A DNA stretch of 64,000 bases from Parelaphostrongylus tenuis (Eukaryota > Nematoda > Chromadorea > Rhabditida > Metastrongylidae): NCBI GenBank assembly GCA_019055375.1, contig JAHQIW010007157.1, positions 1 to 64,000 of the forward strand, given 5' to 3'. Below are positions 21,201 to 30,700 of the stretch, piece by piece. Position 1 is the first letter of the stretch. The number at the start of each line of letters is the position of its first letter. The notes below the pieces were generated by a model. The model was not told the DNA's origin and made no database searches. It saw nothing but the letters and a program-made list of their open reading frames with translations. The translations under genes and the position numbers were made by a program.

Positions 21201-24140
21201 TAGAGAATTTCACTCTAAAGACACAGCCGTTCAACAATGTGAAGGTAGTTACGTCCCATCATGCGTAAATCTTAGATTCTTGTTCGATATTCTGTGATCC
21301 TCACTCATCAGCTTGTGCTGCACATGTAGCGTAGTGGTGAGAGTGATGTGCACAGTGTTATATAATAAACAATATGATTGTTGGTTTGTTCCCCCATGGC
21401 AAATCAATCCCTCCATTCCGTTACCATTGGCGTTCTAGTACCAAATTTGACTGAGAGTATTAGAACAGTTCTCCAATTCTACCAAGCCACGCCTATTGTA
21501 ATTCTACCAATAGCCAAAAGAATAAAAACAAAGCATCCTTAGAGGATTAATCGAGTACCTTATTTGTTTTCATAATCATCATCTCGTAGTCTGTTAATTT
21601 TGTATTGATAATCTCATCTTGTTCTTCTTCTTATTGTCTAAAATGAGCTGTATGGCTTTCTATTGAACGGATTTCCAGGTAGTTTTTGAATCAGCGTCTT
21701 CGTCAGCAATCGACCTTTTGAATGCACTTTTTATGTATGATCCAAAGAAGCGGATAAGCGCAGCAGGTGCCTTGGCACATCCGTTCTTTACAGTACGTGA
21801 AACTACTTGTCTCATTCAATTTTACTACAATACAATGCGCCCTGAATATGTGTATTCAATGACTGTAAGAAGTAGGCGATAAAAAAATAACGAAAATTTC
21901 TTTGAAATCTAATCCCACTCTTGGGAAGAAAAGTTCTTTTCATCTCTTGGGTATGGTTATATATCTGCCTCTTATTTTCTTCCTACTATTCACCATTCCA
22001 GTATATGGTTTTATGTTAATCTTAATCCAAAGATATTTCCACGAAAAACATCTTGATGAACAGTTGGTTCTTTCCGGTTTTAAGGGGACGATTCAATATC
22101 CGACATCATTTGCTGGACAGGAACTTTTCTCAGGGGTGTCAGTAATCATTCGAAAGCCTGAATCACTGGTTAAAGCCCGTGGCCGGTTTTCGAAAATGCC
22201 TTTCTTGACGTTGTTACAGAAAGCCCTCGTGTTACATACACGCATTTTTCTCGCAAGACAGAGCTCTTTTTTTGGATTATTAGTAATCATTCGATATCAT
22301 AATGTTTGCTGATTCCAAAGCTGGGCGTATATTCTGAGAAGACCGTTTCTCTGCAACGTAACAGGAAGGATAGAATTAATTCACATGCGCGAGCAAGGTG
22401 TCTTTGGCCAATGCACCGGCAGCTTTTTGAGGTAGCAATGGGATTGCGCAATTATCGATGGATTCTCGAGCATATGAACGTATTGAGAAAATCTCTTAGT
22501 CTCTGAATGTCTTCGAGTCACTATTGGAACCAATTAGGAAGTTCTGGCCTCCTGAATTTCATCAAAATGATCATAATGAGTATTGGTTTATCCGTATTCA
22601 TAGCTCCTAATGTTTTTCATGACTGCATTTCTCGCAGTGGTATGATGTTTCCAATACACCTAACAGAATTGAGTGGTGAGTGAAAATACGACCTTAAACG
22701 GGAGTCGAACCCATGTTTCATCCATACTGAGGACGCGTGCTACCACTACACCACTGATATCCTTTGGGCCACCAGGTCGTGTTTGTGCGTGTTTGTGTCG
22801 TATCTGAAGTCGTATTTTGCTCACCTTTCAATTCTGTCAGGTGTATTGAAAAAATCATACCACTGAGAAAAATGCAGTCAAAAAACAGAATTTATAAGTA
22901 TTACATTATCACAGTTGCTGTCAGCTCAACTGGTTTTATAAAGCGAAATAGCACATACAACCAAACCTGTTAGAGATTGGTGGCTGATAGCTAACATAGA
23001 GATTTTGAAGAATGAGTGGTGGCGCAAATGTACCTCGATGGTATGGTGGTGTAGTGCTAGCAGGCGTCCCGGGTATGGATGAAACACGGGTTCGACTCCC
23101 GTCTGAGGTCGTATTTTTGCTCGCCACTCAAGTCTGTTAGGCATATTCGTAGCAACATAAAAGTATCTAAACCCTTTTTGTAGCAGAGTCATACGTTTTA
23201 TCTGGAGTTTCTCTTTCAAAGCCAAGAAACAAATTTTAGTTTTATAACAAAGATAGCACTAGCATAAGATCGGTCGCAAATCGATCGGTAATTGCGCAAC
23301 CCCTTTGCTACCTCACCGAGCGGCCTGTAATTGAACAAAGACAACCTTGCTTGTACTTGTAATTAATCTTATTTTCCGTGCTGTGTTGCAGGGAAGCGGT
23401 CTTTTCAGGTTGTAAGCACAACGTTGGAATCAACACACATTAGCTATCAGTAGTTTTTCCGGTTGAGCAGTTCCGAGGTGTCAAATATAGTATAATATAA
23501 TATATTGCGAGTATGCATTACTTCACTGTATTATTGTATTGCATCACTAATGATTCAATTGATACTATATTTAGCACCTCGCAACTGCTCAACAGAAAAA
23601 CTAGTGATCTACTCCCACTATGCCGAGGTTAGTCGATAGTTCTTGGGAATTACGCTGTCGAATGAGTCCAAAAAGGAGCTTTGTCTGGCGAGAAATATGT
23701 GCGTCTGAGACATATTTTTATTTTGGATTTTACTGTGTCATAAAAGGGGCCTTTTAAATTTGGCCTCGTAGGGCTTTAGCCAGAAATTTAGGCCTTTGAA
23801 TGTTTTTAACACTCCTATGAAAAGTTCGTGTTCAGCGAATGAGGTCGAATGTTCATTTGTCCCTTTGTAAACGAAAAGAACCGAGTAGTGTTTTTTTACT
23901 TTCATCAAGTTTTGTTGTTTATTCGTTTTCTACGCATAGTAAAGTCTTAAATGTGGAAGTAATATGCTTGAAAAAGGCTGTGGATTATTGTTCGTGTATT
24001 TCATTAAGAAGATATGGAATTATTAACTCTTGAAAAGTATTATTTAGGAACGACCATTTCCTTGTGATCCAGTTCTGATTCCATCATTGCCACCAAACTA
24101 CGGGAAGAAACGAAAACGTGATGATCTGCCACAAAAATAA
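18217..24140 (+). CDS. cdk10: Cyclin-dependent kinase 10 (CDK10/PISSLRE-type), 8 exons, two frameshifts
   Basis: This is a CMGC Ser/Thr kinase of the CDK10 type; in other animals CDK10 pairs with cyclin M. Exons: 18217-18333 (Gly-rich loop GEGTYGIVY), 19043-19226 (VALKK with the catalytic Lys, then [20 protein letters not shown] and hinge MEYCEQ), 19556-19684 (HRDLK catalytic loop), 20553-20665 (DFGLAR, then MTPRVITLW of the T-loop), 20869-21001 ([21 protein letters not shown]), 21127-21244 (LLGTP, then TQPFNNVK in a shifted frame), 21679-21792 ([13 protein letters not shown]) and 24048-24140 (basic tail [14 protein letters not shown] 24138-24140). AATAAA follows at 24142. Exons 2 and 6 are each 3n+1 nt between phase-0 borders, and in each the homologous reading frame switches once, so each carries one extra base. 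The upstream exon with the start codon was not found; the first exon seen begins [14 protein letters not shown]. Kinase identity is firm. Whether the copy is functional depends on the two indels. Confidence 0.9.
19810..20480. repeat. Dispersed repeat R1 block in a CDK10 intron
   Basis: Fills most of the intron 19685-20552: GTCATTAGATAGTTTAAAG, AATCATTCGATAGCTCAAAC, TTTTGTCTAGCGAGAAAAGC. Confidence 0.5.
22090..22520. repeat. Dispersed repeat R1 block in the last CDK10 intron
   Basis: GTAATCATTCGAAAGCCTGA, ACACGCATTTTTCTCGCAAG and AATCATTCGATATCATAATG; the same arrangement recurs near 37.72-38.13 and 50.13-50.5 kb. Confidence 0.5.
22650..22860 (-). mobile_element. Family B element: inverted-repeat ends around a tRNA-like core
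   Basis: Ends are inverted: CACCTAACAGAATTGAGTGG (about 22661-22680) against TCAATTCTGTCAGGTGTATT (about 22827-22848). The middle, minus strand, reads GGTGTAGTGGTAGCACGCG and GGGTTCGACTCCCG, tRNA A- and B-box like. Confidence 0.6.
22920..23165 (+). mobile_element. Family B element with tRNA-like core
   Basis: The core at about 23034-23110 folds partly as a tRNA: acceptor-like ACCTC/GAGGT, box A GGTGTAGTGCTAGC, and a perfect T-arm ACGGG/CCCGT around TTCGACT. The anticodon arm is not standard, so it is not a tRNA gene. The left flank AGCTCAACTGGTTTTATAAA is shared with 55.91 kb. Confidence 0.6.
23448..23612. mobile_element. MITE with about 45-bp terminal inverted repeats
   Basis: The left arm (AGTTTTTCCGGTTGAGCAGT, TCCGAGGTGTCAAATATAGT) is inverted at the right (ATACTATATTTAGCACCTCG, AACTGCTCAACAGAAAAACT). 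The centre is AT-rich. Fragments of the same arm occur near 30.6, 46.4 and 52.98 kb. Confidence 0.7.
23620..23860. repeat. Dispersed repeat R1 unit
   Basis: Contains GCTTTGTCTGGCGAGAAATA and AAAGTTCGTGTTCAGCGAAT. In the last CDK10 intron. Confidence 0.45.
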
Positions 24141-24141
24141 G

Positions 24142-24147
24142 AATAAA
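24142..24147 (+). terminator. Polyadenylation signal AATAAA
   Basis: AATAAA begins two bases after the CDK10 stop codon. This is very close to the stop but compatible with the short 3' UTRs of nematodes; another AATAAA-like site is near 24465. Confidence 0.4.
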
Positions 24148-24489
24148 TTGTCGAATTCGTGAAGGCTCAACATCTATTTGCCAACTTTGATTGTTGCGCC
24201 TGATGGTGATATCGTTTCTAATCCAAGCGAAAAGTGTTGTTTAAAAATTCCACAAGTCGATCTCCAGTTGAGCGTGTCAGCATTGATCAGAAAGTTGTTG
24301 TATTTCAGCGAGCAGTTTTTGATAGACAGATGCAAGAAGTGAATACAAACGTTTGCAAGTTGACAATGACTAACGTTTTGACGGTTATCGCAAATGAAAC
24401 TCTGCTTAACCGCCTAGGTTCGACATTGAAATTGTGCGCGGCAGGCACAGGCTATTTAAAAAATAAAGTATTATGAAATTCCCGTAATT

Positions 24490-25770
24490 TTCGCTACCGA
24501 ATAACTTCTAGAACTGTAAGCTTAATCACGAAGTATTTCTTCCAAGGGATCGAAGCAGAGTGCGCATTACGAAAATGATCTTCCATTTCCTATGTCAAGA
24601 GGAAACGGGTGATAAAGCGACATTATGCTCACATGCAAGGAGCCACGCAAATATATTCTCAACTTCTCCAAATATGCAGCTTTCTGGTGCAAATCGTTCG
24701 GGACTTGGGCTTTCTTTTCGGAGATAATTCGCTCAAGAAACTCGTTTCGAGAAATATTCAATCTTTCCGTAATGATGAAGTATGCTCAGAAGCCTAATTC
24801 TATTTTATAATATTAACGAGGTCTGTGTGGAGTTGAAACAACACATTCCTACGGCAAAAAATCAGAAAGATAAAGCTCTTGGAGTTGAAGAATCTTTGAG
24901 GGATGCGCCATGCAATCGTCTTCAAATTATATTTTCGTTTCAGGTGATTGAATGCATATCTGGCCTTTACAGTGACTCGCGTGGTCTACCGATGTATCGA
25001 GTTAGTGTTGCTTATCCTCCTAGACAAGTTTGGCATAAATTTTTCGACTCCGAAGGGATGTGAGGCTTGGCGAGCCATAAGGGCATCAATGACCTCGTAT
25101 GCGATGCAGAGTTTTCTAACCGCTGCGCCAGATGCGCTCTTGAGCGCAAAGTCATCTTTTGTTTTGTTAAACAAAATATACTATGGAGGTCTTCTCACCA
25201 ATTGGGCTCAGTACTGTATTTTCCAGTTTTCGAGCTGTTGAATGATTACTAATAGTTCGATGAAAAAGCTCTGCTGAGGCAAAAAGAAAAAATACGAGAA
25301 CAATTTACACAATGCGACTACATTCCACTCGATTCGTGAGGAATAGTGGACTTTTTCAAGAAGCTGGGCGGTCTTTCCACTAAAAATACGTCTTCATGTG
25401 TCCCTCCAGTAATATTTTGTCTAATCTAATCCAGAATGTCACTATATAACATTGAAAATTTCCCTGCGAATTTCAAAAAATGGAATTAACGGTTGGAAAT
25501 GTGCTCGCTGGGAGGATGTGGTTTTTTTTTGTTCAAGAATAGTTCACTTTCTAACACATGTGCGTTCCTTCATTTGAAAAAAAAACCATAAAAAACTTTC
25601 ACAAGAATTTCTTTAGTTATTTAATCAATGGTAGTGATGTTCTCGTAAGGCCTTAATTTACCAAGTAATCTCCCTCGCATTTCTACTTCTTATGCGTGCG
25701 CCGTAAAAAATCCTGGCACCCAAAATGCCGTGGTCTTTATGACCCTAATGATTTCCAAGCGGTTAATGAA
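24490..25770 (+). repeat. 1.3-kb repeat, copy 2
   Basis: Direct copy of 11580-12930. It begins about 350 bp after the CDK10 stop codon; copy 1 ends 5.3 kb before the first CDK10 exon seen. Confidence 0.75.
24815..25160 (-). mobile_element. SINE family A copy
   Basis: Contains GGGATGCGCCATGCAATCG, ATTGAATGCATATCTGGCC, TGTTGCTTATCCTCCTAGAC and TCTAACCGCTGCGCCAGATG (A-box complement). It is the counterpart of the copy at 11.9-12.16 kb. Confidence 0.7.
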
Positions 25771-26260
25771 AAAATTTCTAACGCTAGTGAAAACTCAGGG
25801 CGTGTCTACTGGAGCACTTACTAGTGCCTTGCGATACAAAATGAAAAGTTGTTTATTCGATTCCGTGTCCAGACTCACCAAGCTTCCTGTCCATTGGCGC
25901 ATCATTAACATACTTGTCTGGAAGAATAGCAGCACTTACATGAGACATCGCCATACATCCCGAGTTACTTTATGTAGTCACTCCAAACAATGCTTGATGA
26001 AGTTGAATGCGCTGCACATGCCTCAGAAATCAATCGTCTCCAAAAGCTATGTACTTTGGCTATTAAGTCGTTCACTGATCTCTAATGTCAAGCTTCTCAA
26101 ACCAGTTAATTGCTGGTCTATTCGATGCATCAGCCTGGTGAAAGACAAGGAATAACTCGCCAAAGCGACTGGGTTTACGTGCAGGTGGAAGACAGAGGTG
26201 TTCTCTCGAGTTCTTGCATAATTTTTTCCCTAATTTTTTGTGGATATTCGTGTGTACCTG
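25725..26260 (+). pseudogene. Broken coding-like stretch, possible retroelement gag relic
   Basis: One frame interrupted by several stops contains coherent pieces: GLYDPNDFQAVNEKISNASE, then LQTMLDEVECAAHASEINRL and QKLCTLAIKSFTDL. A different frame is open for 141 codons over 25730-26155 but reads less naturally. The interrupted frame looks like an old charged, helical protein such as an LTR-retroelement gag (inference). Its beginning overlaps the end of the 1.3-kb repeat shared with 12.9 kb. Confidence 0.25.
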
Positions 26261-27285
26261 TGTGGTAGATGCATGGAGACTCCTTTAGATAAAAAAATCT
26301 GAGACGCAGTAGCTGGTTTATGATGATATCAGTCATTTCGGATCTTGTAAATGATACATTTGTCCGAAGAGTATGAATACTAGTTTTTTTAAAACTCATC
26401 GTAAACCAATCAATATCATATACGTGTGCACAATACGGAAGTTGGTCTCACCTAGTAAAAAGTGAGGACAACAGTCATTGCAATTGGAAATACGAAAATG
26501 TTATTATTCACAAGAATTCACAGCACTTTCACAATAACAATAATTCTATATAACATTGCAAGAAAAATTTCACCGTTTTATTGCGCTTGTGTTGGTTTGT
26601 TTTCCACATAGGGTATCCATGATTGTCTAAAAAGTTCCAATAATGAATATTAAAAAAATCCTCTAAAAACCTAAATTATCGTTGTTTTTTTTCACCAGTT
26701 ACTAGATTTCATGTTGTCATTACTTCAAAATCAAAATATATACCAACATTGCATTATCAAGGAGTTTTGCTAGAACTGTATTATGATCCTTTACAGTCTT
26801 CTTTAGCGATGTCACTTTTGTTATGGGATACTTAAGAGATCGAAATAAAAATCAATTTGGTTTGATTCGAAAAGATAATTATTTCACCTATAAACGTTGT
26901 TAATACTATGTCTTCACCTTGATCGCTACAACAACAGGATGACTAACAGTTTCTAGTTTCGTAGATTACCCTTCTCTCACCCGAAAAACAGACTGCGAGT
27001 GAAGAGGTGCCACTTGTAAGGCTATTAATTGAGCTTGCCATAGATGCGGCCCCGTTCTGAGTTATAGGAGGACAGGAACAATGACATGATGAGAGCCAGA
27101 TATGCGTTAGATTGCTTCTAATGATTCTTGAGGAGGTAGAATGCATTTTACCTCTTCAGGAATTGAATAACACCGTGTGTCTTATCCTTTATCCGTTCAA
27201 ACTGCTAGCATATCAATGACGACAAGAATACGCTAGAATACGCCAAGAGGGATGGGGAAAGGTCTAAGTCATGAGCTTTTGTATA
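25775..27285. other. Intergenic, mostly unrecognised
   Basis: Apart from the broken coding-like stretch at 25.73-26.26 kb, nothing supported is seen up to the mariner MITE. Confidence 0.3.
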
Positions 27286-27287
27286 TA

Positions 27288-27422
27288 TTAGGTTGGTGGA
27301 AAGGTAATTGCGATCTCACATCTTAGATTTTGCCGTATTATCCGCTTTTTTATAATGTATTCCAATTTCATATGGCGAATTTCAACAGTGCATGAACCTC
27401 CGTTGCTGCTGCACCAACCTAG
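27288..27422 (+). mobile_element. Mariner-type MITE with TA duplication
   Basis: The 135-bp element starts TTAGGTTGGTGGAAAGGTAA and ends GCTGCACCAACCTAG, giving imperfect terminal inverted repeats, and is flanked by TA on both sides (27286-27287, 27423-27424). The end sequence is that of mariner-derived MITEs. No ORF. Confidence 0.8.
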
Positions 27423-27783
27423 TAATGAAGCGTAAAATAATAGATATAATGTACGCACTTTACTCTCTGTGTTTCATTTCCGATTCTTCAATTTAAAGAA
27501 CTGAAGCGTGGTTGAAATAAATGCAGAGGACCTCAAGGTAAAGTGCGTACCACGCTCAGGCCAGGTAATCGCGAGTTCGAAACCACGACGACTTCTACGT
27601 TCTGTTTGTATGTCAGGATTTTTTTGGTTGTATTTTACGTCGTATCCCGTATGAAATGAAAAATTAAGACGGCAAATAAAGTTCGAATTCCATAAGACAC
27701 TTCGTCGTAAACGGACTAGCTGAGATGATATAAGACTCGATGGCATCACCTAAGAAGACCGTGTAGAAAAAAGGTTCACTCAC

Positions 27784-30700
27784 AGGTAAAGATGCCTTTC
27801 GTCTAATTGTTTTGGTCTCAAATAGTAGACAATATTTGGCCCAGCAAAAAAGCCAATCCAGAATCCGTGTATGGATTGAGTTTTCGTTAATAGTACAGCT
27901 TTACACACTCGTTTAACTACGTATAGATCCATAGCCTGAGTGAAATGTTTCACGTGCACCTGAATCAAGCATGAAGCATCTCACTGAGATTCATTGTTAA
28001 CAGAAGAGTATGTTAGAGCGTATGGTGTAAAAATTGTGGAGTAAATCAGAGTTACTATGTAAGAAAAAATTTGGGAGATTCTGTGTTTTGGCCTTACAAA
28101 AGCCGTCAACGACACCATTGAAATTTCATCTTGAACTCTTATTATCGTTATCATCTCAACCATTCTTACCATCAGTATAATGAACTGATAGACACTATTT
28201 TTTCATGACGCCTCTTGATTTAGAAAGCGATAAAATGTTCACAAAAATAATTCTGCTCACATTTCGTTGCCAGTTGTTATAGCCAATAAGGAGCTGTTCG
28301 ATAGCATAAGAAAAACTTGCATCGTCGGTGAAAATGTAAAACTCTTCCAAATTCTAAAATGAAAAACAATAAGAGATAAAGCTATTGGCGTGATCAATTT
28401 CTGAAGGACCAATCATTCGTCTTCGACTTTTAGCTTTGTTTGCTTGAAGTGGTTAAAATCTGACCTTTACAATGATCCTCGGAGGCCTACCGATGTATCA
28501 AATCAGTGTTGTCTATCAGACAAGTCTGGTACCAGTTCACCATTCCCGGAGGAATAGAAGGCTTGGTGAGCCTTGAGCGCGAGATCGAACCATCGACCAC
28601 CTATTGACAAGGAAACGAATCGAATACGAGAAGTATTGCGACTCGCGCAGTAGTCTGTAATGACGATCTTGTGAAAAATTTGTTGCTTATCTGTTCTTTG
28701 ACAAGGATTTCGAAGGAACCTCTTTCAGTTGCCAAGGACAAATTGTATTTATTTTTGGTACTTGTCCATTGCGAGGCGACAAATGAGAAATCGATATGAC
28801 CGGTTGAACAGGAATAATCAATAGAAGTGTTAGTAATCATTCGAAAGCTTAGATCTTGGCTGGGACTCCACGTGGCCGGCTTTTGAAATGACTTCTTTAT
28901 AATGCGTAGAATCCAAAGAAAACTTTTTCTTAGACGCGCATTTTCTCTCGGACGAAGCTCTTTCTAGATCATCAGTAATAGTTCGATAACGTGATCTTTG
29001 CTAATTCGAACGATCTGCTTAATCTCAGGAAAGACCGTTTCTCCGCAACGTAACAGGGAAAAGAGGTTGAATTCATACACGCGAGCAAAGTGGTCTTTGG
29101 CCAATTTACGCGCCAGTGGGTGAGGTGGCAACTTATTTTCTTTATTACGTTGCAGAGAAGCGGTCATTTCAGGACATAAGCATCGCGTTGAAATTAGCAA
29201 ACATTAAGCTGCCGAATGATTGCTAAAAGTGCGAAGAAAGAGCTCTGTATTGCGAGAAATATGCACATCTGAAACGCAATGAGTTTCCTTGTATAACAGC
29301 GCCAAATAGTCTTTATTTTCAGTGCCACAGCGATGTAAGAAGGATTTTTCAAAAAATAAGGATATTCTGAATTCTCCGAAGCTGTCGAGCAGTTTATGAA
29401 AGTCCTGTGAAAATGTTTCTTTAGCGGAATTTATTTCAATTTTCTTCTCTGATAAGAGAAGTGCAGAAAGTTCCATTACTTTTGAAACTTTGAAATGTTT
29501 CTATGAAAAATCTACGAGAGTTGCCAAGAGTTTATGTTCGTTCTTCTCTTTTATATACTTTCTTCTTCTCTTGTTTTTCTTTCATCAATCAATTTTAGCT
29601 GAATAATACTTACCATTTTTATGGCAATCGCACGTGCTGCCATCACGATATCATGCATATTCGCGTCGCTATCATTTTCCTTTAGTTGTAGTTTATTTCC
29701 AATGTGTACGCACATAGCCGAATGATTTTCTAGAGTTCTGTAACTGTGCTCACAGTCACTGAACGGAACGTAATTTGTGGAACCGCCCAGTTGAATGTTT
29801 TTGAACGCTTAAAATGAAAAGCGTTGAATTAACTTTACTCTTTGCCTACTTAACTTGAAACGTCATAAGAAGAGGAGAACAGAAGAAAATTAAGACCTTA
29901 TAATAATAATCATATAGGTAATACTAGATCTTGAATGAAGAAATGAGGAAAACTGCTAACTCAGATGGGTTTCTAATCCGCGACTACCTTTTGCTACAGT
30001 TCATACGATATCGACCGCAGAAATCGAAGCTCTTGTCTTGGCTTTCTTCCAGCTTTCTTTCAACTATCGATGCTATTGAAATGTTCTTAACGTTATGTAT
30101 TGAAAAGCTTCCATCCAAAATAAGCATTAAATCTTGGAAGTCAATGCTTCTTCTTAAAATCTTGATACATACAATTGGCTTCATTCACACGATAGCAAGA
30201 GCGAAAATTTCTCAAACGTGACCAAAATAAAGATGTTAAAAGATAATTTTAATGAAAAAATTGAAGAAGAAAGTTTAAGAAATCACTGAACTGCAATTAT
30301 TAGGTAAGTATTCAATCGCTTACATATTGAGTTTATTAAGTGTACGTTTTCCAAGCTCTTGCATACTTGGAGGGAATTGCAGTAGATGACGGATGTAGTC
30401 TTCATTTTTTTGTAGTATCACCGTATCAAGGGCATAATGTGAGTCAAGCACTAGTGAGTTTATGTGGTTATTCATGATGCTGAAGACAAAAAAAGTTCGT
30501 TCACATGAAAACAAGATATCCATGATTTTTCAAAAGTTCTACTAAGTTAATAATGATCGTATTACTTGAGGACTGATTAAAAACCACAGTGTTACTACAA
30601 CTGCTCAACCTCGCGCGAAATATCTACTCCACATTTCCATATAATTGCTATATAGATATGATATACTGGATATACTAGCCATGAGCAATCGAGTGTACAA

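Noticed and set aside
22690..23110. Functional tRNA genes
   Set aside because: The A and B boxes are tRNA-like, but there is no standard anticodon arm and the copies are repeated and diverged.
28601..28840. Minus frame as a GT11 exon
   Set aside because: The GT11 reading passes directly from 29614 to 28353 in phase, and this frame has no flanking splice sites.
29984..30184. Minus frame with LILDGSFSIHNVKN as a GT11 exon
   Set aside because: The family's LVLD segment is already supplied by exon 30324-30479, and no convincing splice sites were found.
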